Shown piece by piece: positions 34,729-43,678 of a stretch of DNA of 64,000 nt. Each line of letters begins with the position of its first letter. The first letter of the stretch is position 1. A program made the position numbers and the translations under genes. This stretch comes from DATBJG01 sp963790545. GTDB taxonomy: Bacteria; Acidobacteriota; Vicinamibacteria; Vicinamibacterales; JAMQPK01. Where the stretch lies: contig CAWBPA010000006.1 of NCBI GenBank assembly GCA_963790545.1, positions 134,922 to 198,921 of the forward strand, given 5' to 3'. The notes under the pieces are model-generated. The model was not told where the DNA came from and did no database searches. It saw only the letters and a list, made by a program, of their open reading frames with translations.

Positions 34729-35889
34729 TCACGCTTGCGCCGCAGCCGTGCCGCCCGCGGGAGCTGCGGCGACAAGCGTTGCCAGCTGCGCCCCGAGAAT
34801 CGTGGTCAGGGCGCGCGTGGATTCGCGCTGCTCGCTGCCATGACGAAGCTCCGCCGCAAACACCCCAATGCAGCCGGCGGGGGTGATGAGCGGAACGACG
34901 AAGGCACCATGGGCCTGATGGGTTGCCGTGACCGCTCGTGGCTGCGCCGATCGAAACGCCAGTGCCGTGGCGTTGTGAGCATCGCGGGGAATGTTGCTCA
35001 TCTGCGCCACGATCTTGTCTGAGTACCCGTGGGTAAACACTGGCTTGAGCTCGTCCCCGCTTCGATCGCTCACCCACACAACCAACCCGGCGGCGTCGAG
35101 CAGCTTCGCGGCATGCGCCAGCAGAGGAGGTACCTCGCTTGTTTCCATGACGCGCCCGAGCTCGGTGCAGAGACGGGCTGCTTCGGCAAGCTCCGGGGCA
35201 GGGGCCGGGTCCGCCGATTGGACATGGTGCGGTCGGGTATCGGTCGGCGCGCGCGTCTCGGTCGCAGCCGCGGATGCCGCGACGCCGGCGTCTTTCGGCG
35301 TCGGGATGGGAACGAGCAACATCGCCACAACGACCAAGGCAATGAGTCCGACCGCGCCAATCCACGCTTGTCGCTGACGCAGGGCCGCTGACTCGGCCCC
35401 GTGTGCCTGCAGTTCCTGATTCTGCGCGGCCTCGACGGCCGACGCGGCGTTCTCCATCAATTCCATCCCGTCAGAAAAAATGAGATCGGACGCAGCAGAC
35501 AGCTGGTTCACGCTGACGTGCTCCTGCGCCCGCGCGTCGAGTTTGGAGAAGTTTTCGAAGGCGACGGCAGCGGATTCGAGTGTGGCACGGGCTGCTGGGG
35601 CCTGCAGCACCCCTCCAAGCGCGCCCACCTTGGCTTGTGCCGCCTTCAGGACACCCGTGACACGGGCCACCCAGAAATCGTGCCCCTGGCCAATGGCGAC
35701 GTAGCTACGCTGTCCGGCCCGGAGGTCCGAAATCAATGAGAGAAGCGCCGCACTCTGGTCGCGGACAATTCGTTCTCCCTCCCGTTGCCGTCCCAGGCGC
35801 TGCTCGGCCGCGAGGATGAAGTACATGGCGCCAGCGGCGAAAATGATCGCCACGAGGAAAAGAATCACGCGAACGCTTTGGTTCTTCAT
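34729..35889 (-). CDS. membrane sensor protein with an extracytoplasmic helical domain and a GAF domain
   Basis: The 386-residue product has an N-terminal membrane helix (VILFLVAIIFAAGAMYFIL), a helical periplasmic domain of about 145 residues (CHASE3-like), and a second membrane helix (WIGAVGLIALVVVAMLLV). A cytoplasmic GAF domain (about 240-380: LCTELGRVMETSEVPPLLAH, AFVVPLITPAGCIGVFAAEL) follows. No kinase, cyclase or methyl-accepting output is attached, so it would need a partner. It overlaps by four bases (ATGA) with the flippase-like gene upstream on the same strand. Confidence 0.7.
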   Translation of the reverse strand: MKNQSVRVILFLVAIIFAAGAMYFILAAEQRLGRQREGERIVRDQSAALLSLISDLRAGQRSYVAIGQGHDFWVARVTGVLKAAQAKVGALGGVLQAPAARATLESAAVAFENFSKLDARAQEHVSVNQLSAASDLIFSDGMELMENAASAVEAAQNQELQAHGAESAALRQRQAWIGAVGLIALVVVAMLLVPIPTPKDAGVAASAAATETRAPTDTRPHHVQSADPAPAPELAEAARLCTELGRVMETSEVPPLLAHAAKLLDAAGLVVWVSDRSGDELKPVFTHGYSDKIVAQMSNIPRDAHNATALAFRSAQPRAVTATHQAHGAFVVPLITPAGCIGVFAAELRHGSEQRESTRALTTILGAQLATLVAAAPAGGTAAAQA

Positions 35890-36890
35890 GGCACCTCCGC
35901 GCCTTCCTGTCGCGCGGGTGTCTTCTGTAATGCGTAAACAATCCCGCCTGGCAAGCTCGCGAGGAACGTGACTGCCAGATGCAAGAGTGCCAGCGAGAGA
36001 GCGAGTTCCTCACTTGCGCCCAGCTGGCCAAAGAGCAGCACGTACATCGCATCGCGCACGCCCATCCCATTCATCGAGAAAGGCACCATCCCTGCCAGCG
36101 CAACCAGAGGCACGAAGACGGCAAGCGCCGAGATAGGAAATGACTGGCCGAGTGCGCGCGCGTTCAAGAATACCACGCCGATGACGACGGCTTGATGGAG
36201 AAACGACAGCGCCAGAGCTCCCGCGAGCGTCACAAGGTGGTTCCTGTACGGCACCAACGCCTCGTACAACGAGGACGCGCGATGGCGAATGCCCGCAAGC
36301 GGAGTCAGCGCGATGAGTCGATCCACCATGCCGTACGCCACCGGGTTCATCAGCGCCACGTTTGCCGCCAGATACACGAGGCCGGCCGCGCACGTCAGCA
36401 CGAACAATGAGACGCGGAAACGTTCGAGCGGAGGGGCCCACCAGGCCGCGAAGATCGCAATGGCCAGCAGCGCAAAAAGCCCCACGTTGCGATCCATGAA
36501 CACCGAAATCGTGGATCGTGCCGGGGCGCCGGTTTCCCGCGACAGGAGGATGGCCTTTACGGCGTCCCCGCCCACAATGGTCGGCAGAAAAATGCTGAAG
36601 AACATCCCGATGAAATAGGTGCCGGCGAGTCGCGCGTAGGTCGAGGTGAGCCTGACCGGCTTCAACAGAAGCAGCCATCGATAAGCGGATGCCAGCTGCC
36701 CGGCACAGTAGAGCAGAACACCAAGAAAAACGAATCGGAAGTCGCTCGAACGGAGCAGCGTGAGCGTCGTGCCCAGATCGACCCAGTAGTAAAAGATGAG
36801 AACGTAGAGGACCAGGCTGACAGCGGGCCGGAGCCACCAGGCATGCGCATTGACTTTAAGCTCTGGGCTTTGGGCTTCTGGCTGAGTCAC
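35886..36890 (-). CDS. lysylphosphatidylglycerol synthase-type flippase-domain protein (UPF0104)
   Basis: Polytopic membrane protein of 334 residues with about eight hydrophobic segments and family words RLAGTYFIGMFFSIFLPTIV, GGDAVKAILLSRETG and MVPFSMNGMGVRDAMYVLLF. The N-terminal membrane part of MprF has this fold, but the C-terminal synthetase domain is absent, as in the large stand-alone family proposed to flip lipids. The N-terminal TQPEAQSPELKVN derives from a word-like DNA tract (GGGCTTTGGGCTTCTGG). Substrate unknown. Confidence 0.85.
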   Translation of the reverse strand: MTQPEAQSPELKVNAHAWWLRPAVSLVLYVLIFYYWVDLGTTLTLLRSSDFRFVFLGVLLYCAGQLASAYRWLLLLKPVRLTSTYARLAGTYFIGMFFSIFLPTIVGGDAVKAILLSRETGAPARSTISVFMDRNVGLFALLAIAIFAAWWAPPLERFRVSLFVLTCAAGLVYLAANVALMNPVAYGMVDRLIALTPLAGIRHRASSLYEALVPYRNHLVTLAGALALSFLHQAVVIGVVFLNARALGQSFPISALAVFVPLVALAGMVPFSMNGMGVRDAMYVLLFGQLGASEELALSLALLHLAVTFLASLPGGIVYALQKTPARQEGAEVP

Positions 36891-36946
36891 GCTGCCACAG
36901 TTTACAGTCTTGGCATCTGTGAGTTGGCGAAAGCCAAGAGCCGCTG

Positions 36947-37008
36947 AAAAGGGTCGGAGTTTTTTCGCTCAGGAAACTATGACGAAAAAGACTCCCGACC
37001 CCTTTTTA
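36947..37008. repeat. GGGGTCGGGAGTC element, inverted pair
   Basis: AAAAGGGTCGGAGTTTTTT (36947-36965) and the inverted copy GAAAAAGACTCCCGACCCCT (36985-37004), separated by about 18 bases. They can form a long imperfect hairpin. It begins exactly at the ccdA stop codon, so it could serve as its terminator. Confidence 0.8.
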
Positions 37009-37737
37009 GAAGACAGGCAGGTATGGCGTCAGATACTGGGCAATGATGGTCAGGCGGCCCGTGAAGATCAACACCCCGATCACAATCAGGAGTGCACCCG
37101 ACGTCATCTCGATGGCCTTGTAGTGTCGGCGCACTTTGGAGAACGCCGAGAAAAAATGATTGATCGCCAGCGACGTGGCAAGGAATGGAATGGCCAGCCC
37201 CGCTGAATAGGTGGCCAGAAGAATGACGCCCTGTCGAACGGTCTCCTGGGCACCCGCCACAAACAAAATGGCTGCCAGGATGGGACCAATGCACGGTGTC
37301 CAGCCAAACGCGAATGCGACACCCACCAGCATCGCTCCGAACAGACTGGCGGGCTTTCGGTTCGTCTGCACCCGCTTCTCCTGGTACAGCCAGCCAATCC
37401 GAAGAATCCCCATCGTGTGAAGCCCGAAGAGGATGATGACGGCGCCGCCGATCTTGCCGAGCAGTGACAGGCGGTTCATGACCAGCTGGCCAATGGCGGA
37501 GGCCGAAGCCCCGAGTGCGATGAAGACCAACGAGAAACCGAGAACAAAAGCCAACGAGGTGAAAAACGTACGCCGGCGCCGAACGGCCGAGGCTTCGGTG
37601 TCGCCGCCGCCCCGCATCTCGTCGAGGGAGACTCCGGAGACGAACGACACGTATCCTGGGATCAGCGGCAGCACGCAGGGTGAGATAAACGACAAAAACC
37701 CTGCCGCAAAGGCCGCCAGCAGCGTCACATTTTCCAT
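37006..37737 (-). CDS. ccdA: CcdA-type cytochrome c biogenesis / thiol-disulfide transmembrane protein
   Basis: The 243-residue product moves reducing equivalents across the inner membrane to periplasmic thioredoxin-like partners, as the DsbD membrane domain does. It has six membrane segments, the first redox-Cys motif FLSFISPCVLPLIPGY, GFSLVFIALGAS, and the second Cys in FAFGWTPCIGPILAAIL. Length and both cysteines fit CcdA. A terminator for the upstream nuoG-like gene lies before its start, so it likely has its own promoter. Its redox partner is not in the window. Confidence 0.93.
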   Translation of the reverse strand: MENVTLLAAFAAGFLSFISPCVLPLIPGYVSFVSGVSLDEMRGGGDTEASAVRRRRTFFTSLAFVLGFSLVFIALGASASAIGQLVMNRLSLLGKIGGAVIILFGLHTMGILRIGWLYQEKRVQTNRKPASLFGAMLVGVAFAFGWTPCIGPILAAILFVAGAQETVRQGVILLATYSAGLAIPFLATSLAINHFFSAFSKVRRHYKAIEMTSGALLIVIGVLIFTGRLTIIAQYLTPYLPVF

Positions 37738-37756
37738 ATCGAATTTACGAAATTCG

Positions 37757-37779
37757 AAAAAATGGGGTCCGACCCCATT
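37757..37779 (-). terminator. intrinsic terminator of the nuoG-like gene
   Basis: On the minus strand, AATGGGGT-CGG-ACCCCATT followed by a run of T, beginning a few bases after the stop codon at 37782. The stem GGGGTCGGACCCC is related in sequence to the GGGGTCGGGAGTC repeats. Confidence 0.7.
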
Positions 37780-37781
37780 GA

Positions 37782-39581
37782 TTAGCCGTCAACCTTCTTC
37801 AGCGGTATGGCACCAGCCGGCAATTCGCGAGCCGCGGCTTCGAGGCCTCCCGCGAACTTGACCGGCGGCAGATCCTGAAAGAGGAAATCCCACTTCCATC
37901 GCTCCGACGGATTCGAGGCCTGCAACCAGGTGCGCGCGCTCGTGGGCGGGGCAAACGAAAGCTCGGCAATGGCCGCATAGCTGGGGTTTCCCGCCAGCAC
38001 CCGCCCGACGTCGGTACGGACCTGATCGGCGTTTGTGTACGACATTGGCACACCCAGCGTGGCCGCAATGTGCACCAACGCCTGCCAATCCTCCATGGCG
38101 TCTCCTGGAGGAGGGTTCACGCGGGCAACAGCCTGCACGAGGCCCTTATCGTTTGTATAGGACGCATCCTTTTCAAAGGACGTTGCACCGGGCAGAACGA
38201 TATCGGCCGCCTGCGCCAGCTCGTTCATCAAAACACCGTGGTACACCAGCATCGGCACCTTGCCGCTGCCACGAGCTTCCACCAGCCACCCCAAGTCGCC
38301 GATTGACCCCTCGGGCCCGGGGTCGAACACATAAAGCATGGCGACCTCGCCCCGATCGATGGCGCGCCGCAACCGCGAGAGATCCGGTACCGAATTGTTG
38401 TCGCCGCCCATCGTCACGCCAAGGTCTCGCGCACCGGTGACGTTCGGTCCATCAACGGCAGGAACGATGAATTTCGTATCGGCCGGCTGCGTCCTGGGTT
38501 GATGGCGCCAGCTCATGGCAATGGCTTCGCGAGCCTCCTGGCCCACCAGACCGCCGGCCATGCGCTGGAACAGGTAGATCTCTTCGAGCGAGGCATGCGC
38601 CGACAGCAGGAATCGAACGCGGCTGCGGCGTTCCCCCCCGAGCATTCGCAGCGCGTCGCTCCACGACGCCTGCGCCAGCATGCCAGTCGCATCGCGCAGC
38701 ATTGGCGTACGAAGCCGCCGGTCGCTATCTTCGACCCAGTGATAGTCAAATCGCCCGATGTCGCACATCCAGTAACCATTGACGGCAGGATTGAATCGCG
38801 GTGTGACGCGGACGATGCGCGCCCCCTTTGCCCATTCCGGCTTCGCTTTGATCCAGACGCTGGTGCTGCAGCCCTTCGAGCAGAACGTGCACGTCGTATC
38901 AACGACGAGTGGGTTATCCCACGGCCGCGACTTGAATCGATAGTCTCTGGTGGTGATAGCGCCGACCGGGCAGACGTCCACCAAGTTGCCAGAGAGCAAC
39001 GAATGCACGCCCTGCTCTCGATACGTGGCCAACTCACTGCCATAGCCGCGATCGGTGATGCCAATCTGGGCGTCGCCATCGACCTCGCGCATGAAACGGA
39101 TGCATCGCGTACAGAGAATGCAGCGGTTCCGATTGAGCATGAGCGAGGGACCGAAATCCACGTCGGCACGCACACCCTCGCCGTCGAACACTCGCCGCGG
39201 AAACTCCATGCGGCTTTCGCGCGGACCGAAGCTGTACGAGAAGTCCTGCAACGGGCACTCGCCCCCCTTGTCGCACACCGGGCAGTCGAGGGGATGGTTG
39301 ATGAGCAGAAATTCGAAGACGCCGGCGCGTGCCTGGACGACATCGGGAGCGGTGGTGGAGACCACCATTCCGTCCGCGCACACAGTCGAGCACGCGGTCT
39401 GCAGTTTCGGCATTTTTTCAATCTTGACGATACAGACGCGGCAGGATCCATCCACTCCCAGTCCGGGGTGGTAGCAGTAGTACGGCACCTGGACACCGTG
39501 GTCGATGGCGGCCTGCAGAACGGTTCGGCCTTTTTCGACGGTGACCTGACGACCATCAATCGTGAGCGTGACGGTTTCCAT
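37782..39581 (-). CDS. nuoG: NADH-quinone oxidoreductase subunit G-like iron-sulfur protein
   Basis: Electron-transfer subunit of complex I. The 599-residue product starts METVTLTIDGRQVTVEKGRT. It carries the N-terminal [2Fe-2S] ligands (YYCYHPGLGVDGSCRVCIV...QTACST), the His/Cys [4Fe-4S] site (HPLDCPVCDKGGECPLQDFS), and a further site CILCTRCIRFMREVDGDAQI. A molybdopterin-fold C-terminal part with CTFCSKGCSTSVWIK follows. No other nuo gene adjoins; neighbours are a peptidase and ccdA. It could belong to a dispersed complex I or a related dehydrogenase. GTG 39590 would add three residues; ATG 39581 is preferred. Confidence 0.88.
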   Translation of the reverse strand: METVTLTIDGRQVTVEKGRTVLQAAIDHGVQVPYYCYHPGLGVDGSCRVCIVKIEKMPKLQTACSTVCADGMVVSTTAPDVVQARAGVFEFLLINHPLDCPVCDKGGECPLQDFSYSFGPRESRMEFPRRVFDGEGVRADVDFGPSLMLNRNRCILCTRCIRFMREVDGDAQIGITDRGYGSELATYREQGVHSLLSGNLVDVCPVGAITTRDYRFKSRPWDNPLVVDTTCTFCSKGCSTSVWIKAKPEWAKGARIVRVTPRFNPAVNGYWMCDIGRFDYHWVEDSDRRLRTPMLRDATGMLAQASWSDALRMLGGERRSRVRFLLSAHASLEEIYLFQRMAGGLVGQEAREAIAMSWRHQPRTQPADTKFIVPAVDGPNVTGARDLGVTMGGDNNSVPDLSRLRRAIDRGEVAMLYVFDPGPEGSIGDLGWLVEARGSGKVPMLVYHGVLMNELAQAADIVLPGATSFEKDASYTNDKGLVQAVARVNPPPGDAMEDWQALVHIAATLGVPMSYTNADQVRTDVGRVLAGNPSYAAIAELSFAPPTSARTWLQASNPSERWKWDFLFQDLPPVKFAGGLEAAARELPAGAIPLKKVDG

Positions 39582-39630
39582 AGCTGACACAATGATACTC
39601 GGCCCGACGAGCTTGCAGAAAACCGGGACG

Positions 39631-39693
39631 AAAAAGGGGTCGGGAGTCTTTTCCGGTTCACGGTGCCGCGAAAAAGACTCCCGACCCCTTTTT
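39631..39693. repeat. GGGGTCGGGAGTC element, inverted pair
   Basis: AAAAAGGGGTCGGGAGTCTT at 39631-39650 and the inverted copy AAAAAGACTCCCGACCCCTT at 39671-39690, with an 18-base loop. The arms are almost perfectly complementary over more than 20 bases. It begins two bases after the stop codon of the M1 peptidase gene. Confidence 0.9.
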
Positions 39694-39695
39694 CG

Positions 39696-42416
39696 TTATC
39701 GAACGAACTCGGCCAGCGCGGCCTCGTCGCGGTTGACGTCGATGGTGCGTAGCGTGCCCGCAATGGGCAAGCGGACGTCCACCGTCTTGTAATCGACGAT
39801 GATGATTTCGTCGCGCGTCGTGCGATCGGCAAACTGCAGCGACACCGTGACGGGCAGGATGAATACCTCATCACCAAGTTGCTCGAACTGGAGCACTGCC
39901 TCGCTGCCCTCGATGCGCCAGTCAAATCGTATTCGTGGAATTTCCTGGCCGTAAATCCATCCGGTAAAAAACTGCTCGAGTGGCTGCTGGCTCTCGGCTT
40001 CAACGATCGCGCGCAGGTCCTCAGTCCCGGCCTTTCTGAAGCGCCACAACGTATAGAAGCGGCGCACACTCCGGAAGAATGCCTCGTCGCCCACCAGTCG
40101 CCTCAGCATGTGCAGCACTGCCGCACCCTTGTCGTAGACGAGCGCGCGGAACACACGGGAGTCGCTCTTGATGTGGCCGAGCCGGTAGCCGAGATAGATC
40201 GGGCCCTGGTCCGATTCCTTCACGCTCCAGCGCCGAAGCTGGCGCAGGATGCCGCCAAACGCCTCGGGCCGGTGCGACTGAGCGTACATGACGGCAAAGT
40301 ATTGCGCGAAGCCCTCGCTCAGCCATTGCTCGTGGAAGTTTCTCCAGCCGACGGCCTGCCCCCACCACTGGTGCGCCACTTCGTGGGCCAGAAAGAAATC
40401 GGGGAACCCGCTGAAGAAGACGGGGTCATTGCGCCACAGCACGGGCGCCAGCGGCGGCGGTTGATGGAGCTGAACGAAATAGGGAGGACTGTGTCCCCCG
40501 GGCAGGTCGTTCTCGACGACAGCGAGCGTGAGCGTCGGATAGGGAAAATCTCCGAGCAGCGAGCCATAGTAATTGAGGATGGGAATCACGCGCGAGGCCA
40601 CCTCGCGTCCGCGACCGAGCTGACGCGCGTTGGTGACGATTTGAAGGCCGAGTTTCTGGAACCCCATCCCCGTCACTCGCGTGGCGCGATCCCCTGAGGT
40701 CGGATTCAGGGAGACGCTGGTCTCCACAGCCGGCTCGAAGCGACTGACCGTCCAGCTCAAGTACCGCGCCGGCTGTGTGGCCCAAAAGGTAGCCTGACGC
40801 CAACTGATACCTCTACTGCGGTCGTCGGGAGGGAGCAACTCGGGCGGCTCGGCGAGAGAACCTGACGCGATACTCGTCCATCCGTCCGGCACCGACAGTT
40901 GAAGTCGAGCGGTCGCGTAGTCTGCAATGGTCGACTGGGCGTACCAGAGTGAGTTGTTGCTGTAGAGCCAACTCGGCTCGGCGGGCAGCGGGGAGGCGTC
41001 GGGCTCGGTCGGCGGTCGGTTCGGAGGCTGCTGGGCGCCGGCTGTCACCGCCTCGCGCGTGGCCGTTTGCGGCGCAAGTCTCCCCCCGTAGCTCACCACG
41101 ATGTCGAGCACCGTGCCACGCGTGGCGACTTCGGGGAGCTGAACGATGATGTTGTTCTGGTTGAGTCCCCTGATCGCCAGCAACCGTCCGAACTGCCGGC
41201 TCACGACCGAATCGAGCGTCAGCTCACGCGCCAGCCGCAGGTTGAAGGTCCCGAGCGCCGCCGACTTGATGGCGAGACGGAGACCCGTCCGTCCATCAAT
41301 CCATTCCCGGTCAGGCTGAAATCGCGCCTCCACATCGTAGTGAAGCACGTCGTAGTCAACCAGGTCGTCCTCGCTGTAGAACTGCCCGCGTCGCGCCAGC
41401 TTTTCGTGCGAGGCGTAGAGCGAAATCGTTCGGCGCCGGCGGCGATCGAACAGACTGATGTCTTCGGGATCGTTGCTGAACCGCGTATAGGTCAGCGTAT
41501 CGTGGCGCGTCGTCTGAATTTCGGCAACGAAGTCGCTCCGCATCGGTACCGTTGACCAGAGATCCGGACTCAGATCGCGAAGGTCGAGCGCATAGGATTT
41601 TGCGACCTCCTCGGTGAAAATCTCGCTGGCCTTGCGAACGTCGCGTGGATCGACCGGACGCTCCGTCAGCGTTCCGGACGTGCGCCGCTCGACTTCATCA
41701 GGATTCAAACGCACGAAGGCGACATCCACTCGCGACTTGATGACGTTGCTGCCCGCGAAGATCCTGACTTGTCCTTGTTCCGCGTCCGGTGTCGGGGAAA
41801 ACGTCATCTCGCCCCGCCCCATCACGACCATTGCCGTCGTTCCTCCGGGAACTTCAGAGACGAAGATCGTCGCTGCCGGGAACCTCAACTCGAGATCTTC
41901 GGAGGTGATCGTGAAGTCTGACGCAAAGAACTGCTTTTGCGTGTTGAGCTGGAGTTGATGCAGGCCCTCGACCGCCGTGTATTCCTGCTGAGCAGCGATC
42001 CGCCAATCGTGCTCACCGGGGTTTGCGGACATCCGACGCACATCGAGTCGCCAGGTTCCAAGGCGCCCTTCACGGCCGAACTCTAGGAAGATATCGACGT
42101 TGAGCTCGTACGCGGTCTCCGGCGGTAAATCGGGCAGGGGTTGGCGATCGCGCTCCCGGACAGACGCCCGGGTAATGCGGGCTTCAAACCACGATGCTGC
42201 GAACTGCTGAGCTTGGACCGGATCGGCCTGGGCCGTAATGAGCTGCAGGTATTGGCTCGGATCGCCCGACTGAAGTCCAATCTCCAGGGCCCGCAGCAGC
42301 CTTGCGATGCCGTCGACTCGCAGGCCAGGCGCCGATGATTGGGCCGCTGCGGGCATCGAGACGACCGCCCACACGATCGCGCTCGCCAGCGCCAGGCGAA
42401 TTCGTGCTCGGGACAC
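39696..42416 (-). CDS. secreted M1-family zinc metallopeptidase (aminopeptidase-like)
   Basis: The 906-residue product has a signal peptide (ALASAIVWAVVSMPAAAQ) and, in its C-terminal third, the M1 zinc site FLAHEVAHQWWGQAVGWRNF plus HEQWLSEGFAQY (HExxH and the third ligand Glu). The catalytic region is preceded by beta-rich domains. The aminopeptidase GxMEN motif is not clear; VVENDLPGGHSPPY stands near its place, so exopeptidase specificity is uncertain. Start GTG 42416 shares one base with the stop of the upstream KBL/BioF-type gene (TAGTG), suggesting translational coupling. Confidence 0.9.
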   Translation of the reverse strand: MSRARIRLALASAIVWAVVSMPAAAQSSAPGLRVDGIARLLRALEIGLQSGDPSQYLQLITAQADPVQAQQFAASWFEARITRASVRERDRQPLPDLPPETAYELNVDIFLEFGREGRLGTWRLDVRRMSANPGEHDWRIAAQQEYTAVEGLHQLQLNTQKQFFASDFTITSEDLELRFPAATIFVSEVPGGTTAMVVMGRGEMTFSPTPDAEQGQVRIFAGSNVIKSRVDVAFVRLNPDEVERRTSGTLTERPVDPRDVRKASEIFTEEVAKSYALDLRDLSPDLWSTVPMRSDFVAEIQTTRHDTLTYTRFSNDPEDISLFDRRRRRTISLYASHEKLARRGQFYSEDDLVDYDVLHYDVEARFQPDREWIDGRTGLRLAIKSAALGTFNLRLARELTLDSVVSRQFGRLLAIRGLNQNNIIVQLPEVATRGTVLDIVVSYGGRLAPQTATREAVTAGAQQPPNRPPTEPDASPLPAEPSWLYSNNSLWYAQSTIADYATARLQLSVPDGWTSIASGSLAEPPELLPPDDRSRGISWRQATFWATQPARYLSWTVSRFEPAVETSVSLNPTSGDRATRVTGMGFQKLGLQIVTNARQLGRGREVASRVIPILNYYGSLLGDFPYPTLTLAVVENDLPGGHSPPYFVQLHQPPPLAPVLWRNDPVFFSGFPDFFLAHEVAHQWWGQAVGWRNFHEQWLSEGFAQYFAVMYAQSHRPEAFGGILRQLRRWSVKESDQGPIYLGYRLGHIKSDSRVFRALVYDKGAAVLHMLRRLVGDEAFFRSVRRFYTLWRFRKAGTEDLRAIVEAESQQPLEQFFTGWIYGQEIPRIRFDWRIEGSEAVLQFEQLGDEVFILPVTVSLQFADRTTRDEIIIVDYKTVDVRLPIAGTLRTIDVNRDEAALAEFVR

Positions 42417-43600
42417 TAGTCTATTATCCCAAGTTCGCGGCCTACGCGGCCAAATGTCTCGAGCGCAAACTGGAGCTCGTCACGCGTGTGCGTCGCCGTC
42501 ACAATCGTTCGCACCCGCGCTTTTCCTTGTGGCACGGTAGGGAATCCAATGCTCTGTGCAAAAACCCCTTCGGCAAACAATCGGTCCGACAGCCGCACGG
42601 CCACTGGTGCGTCGCCCACGATGACCGGCGTGATGGGACTCTCGCTCGCCCCGGTATTGAACCCGAGCGCGTGAAGACCGCTTTTGAAGAAGTGCGTGTT
42701 TTCCCACAGCCGATCGATGAGCGCTGGTTCCTGCTCGAGCACGTCGACGGCGGCAATGCACGTTGCCGCGACCGACGGGGGATGGGAGGTCGAAAAGAGG
42801 AACGGGCGCGCGCGATGGTGAAGAAAGTCAATCAGCGCGCGGCTGCCCGCGACATAGCCACCAAGCGCACCCATCGCTTTCGAGAGTGTCCCGACCTGTA
42901 TGTCGACCCGACCGTGCAGTTGGAAATGGTCGATGGTGCCCCGACCGTTGCGGCCGAAAACGCCGCTGGCGTGGGCATCGTCAACCATCATGATGCAATC
43001 AAATTCCTCTGCGAGCGCGCAGAGCGCGGGCAGGGCTCCGAGGTCGCCGTCCATGCTGAACACGCCGTCGCTGATGATCAACTTGCGCTGGCCGGCCGGC
43101 AGTCCACACACGATGGCCCGGGCCTGGTCGACGTCCCGGTGCGGGAAAACCTTGATCGCCGCACGGCTCAGGCGGCAGCCGTCGATGATGCTGGCGTGAT
43201 TCAGCTCGTCAGAGACGACGACGTCGTCCTTCGTGAGAATCGACGAGACCGTGCCCGCATTTGCGGTGAACCCGCTCTGGAAGACCACGACCGCCTCGGT
43301 TTGCTTGAACGCCGCCAGGCGGCGCTCCAGCTCCATGTGAATCTCCATCGTGCCGGCAATCGTTCGTACCGATCCGGAGCCGACGCCGAAGCGGTCGAGC
43401 GCCTCTGCGGCAAGAGCGCGCAGTCGAGGGTGAGTCGTGAGTCCCAGGTAGTTGTTCGATGAAAGGTTGACGACCGACCGCCCATCACACGAAATCCGGG
43501 CAGCCTGGGCGGTCTGCAACACCCGTAACGGGCGAAACAGCCCCTGCTGGCGAAGCAGGTCGAGTTCCGTGGACAGGAATCTGAGGGGGTCACGGCGCAT
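42416..43600 (-). CDS. kbl: PLP-dependent alpha-oxoamine synthase, 2-amino-3-ketobutyrate CoA ligase type
   Basis: Joins an amino acid to an acyl-CoA. The 394-residue product has LSSNNYLGLTTHPRLRALA, GVGSGSVRTIAGTMEIHMEL, the PLP-pocket VDDAHASGVFGRNG and the PLP lysine in VGTLSKAMGALGGYVAG. The C-terminal SPITPVIVGD is typical. KBL (glycine C-acetyltransferase), BioF and serine palmitoyltransferase are close relatives; the words TIAGTMEIH favour KBL, but no threonine dehydrogenase or biotin gene adjoins. It leads a two-gene unit with the M1 peptidase. Confidence 0.85.
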   Translation of the reverse strand: MRRDPLRFLSTELDLLRQQGLFRPLRVLQTAQAARISCDGRSVVNLSSNNYLGLTTHPRLRALAAEALDRFGVGSGSVRTIAGTMEIHMELERRLAAFKQTEAVVVFQSGFTANAGTVSSILTKDDVVVSDELNHASIIDGCRLSRAAIKVFPHRDVDQARAIVCGLPAGQRKLIISDGVFSMDGDLGALPALCALAEEFDCIMMVDDAHASGVFGRNGRGTIDHFQLHGRVDIQVGTLSKAMGALGGYVAGSRALIDFLHHRARPFLFSTSHPPSVAATCIAAVDVLEQEPALIDRLWENTHFFKSGLHALGFNTGASESPITPVIVGDAPVAVRLSDRLFAEGVFAQSIGFPTVPQGKARVRTIVTATHTRDELQFALETFGRVGRELGIID

Positions 43601-43639
43601 GGTGAGTGGGGTCCATTCAGTATACGGCGGCCCTGAGTC

Positions 43640-43648
43640 TGCTAAAAT
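43640..43648 (+). promoter_or_regulatory. extended -10 promoter candidate
   Basis: TGCTAAAAT (TGn plus TAAAAT), 31 bases upstream of ATG 43679. Confidence 0.4.
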
Positions 43649-43678
43649 CGCCGCCTCAGCGGCCTCAAATTTCGGACC

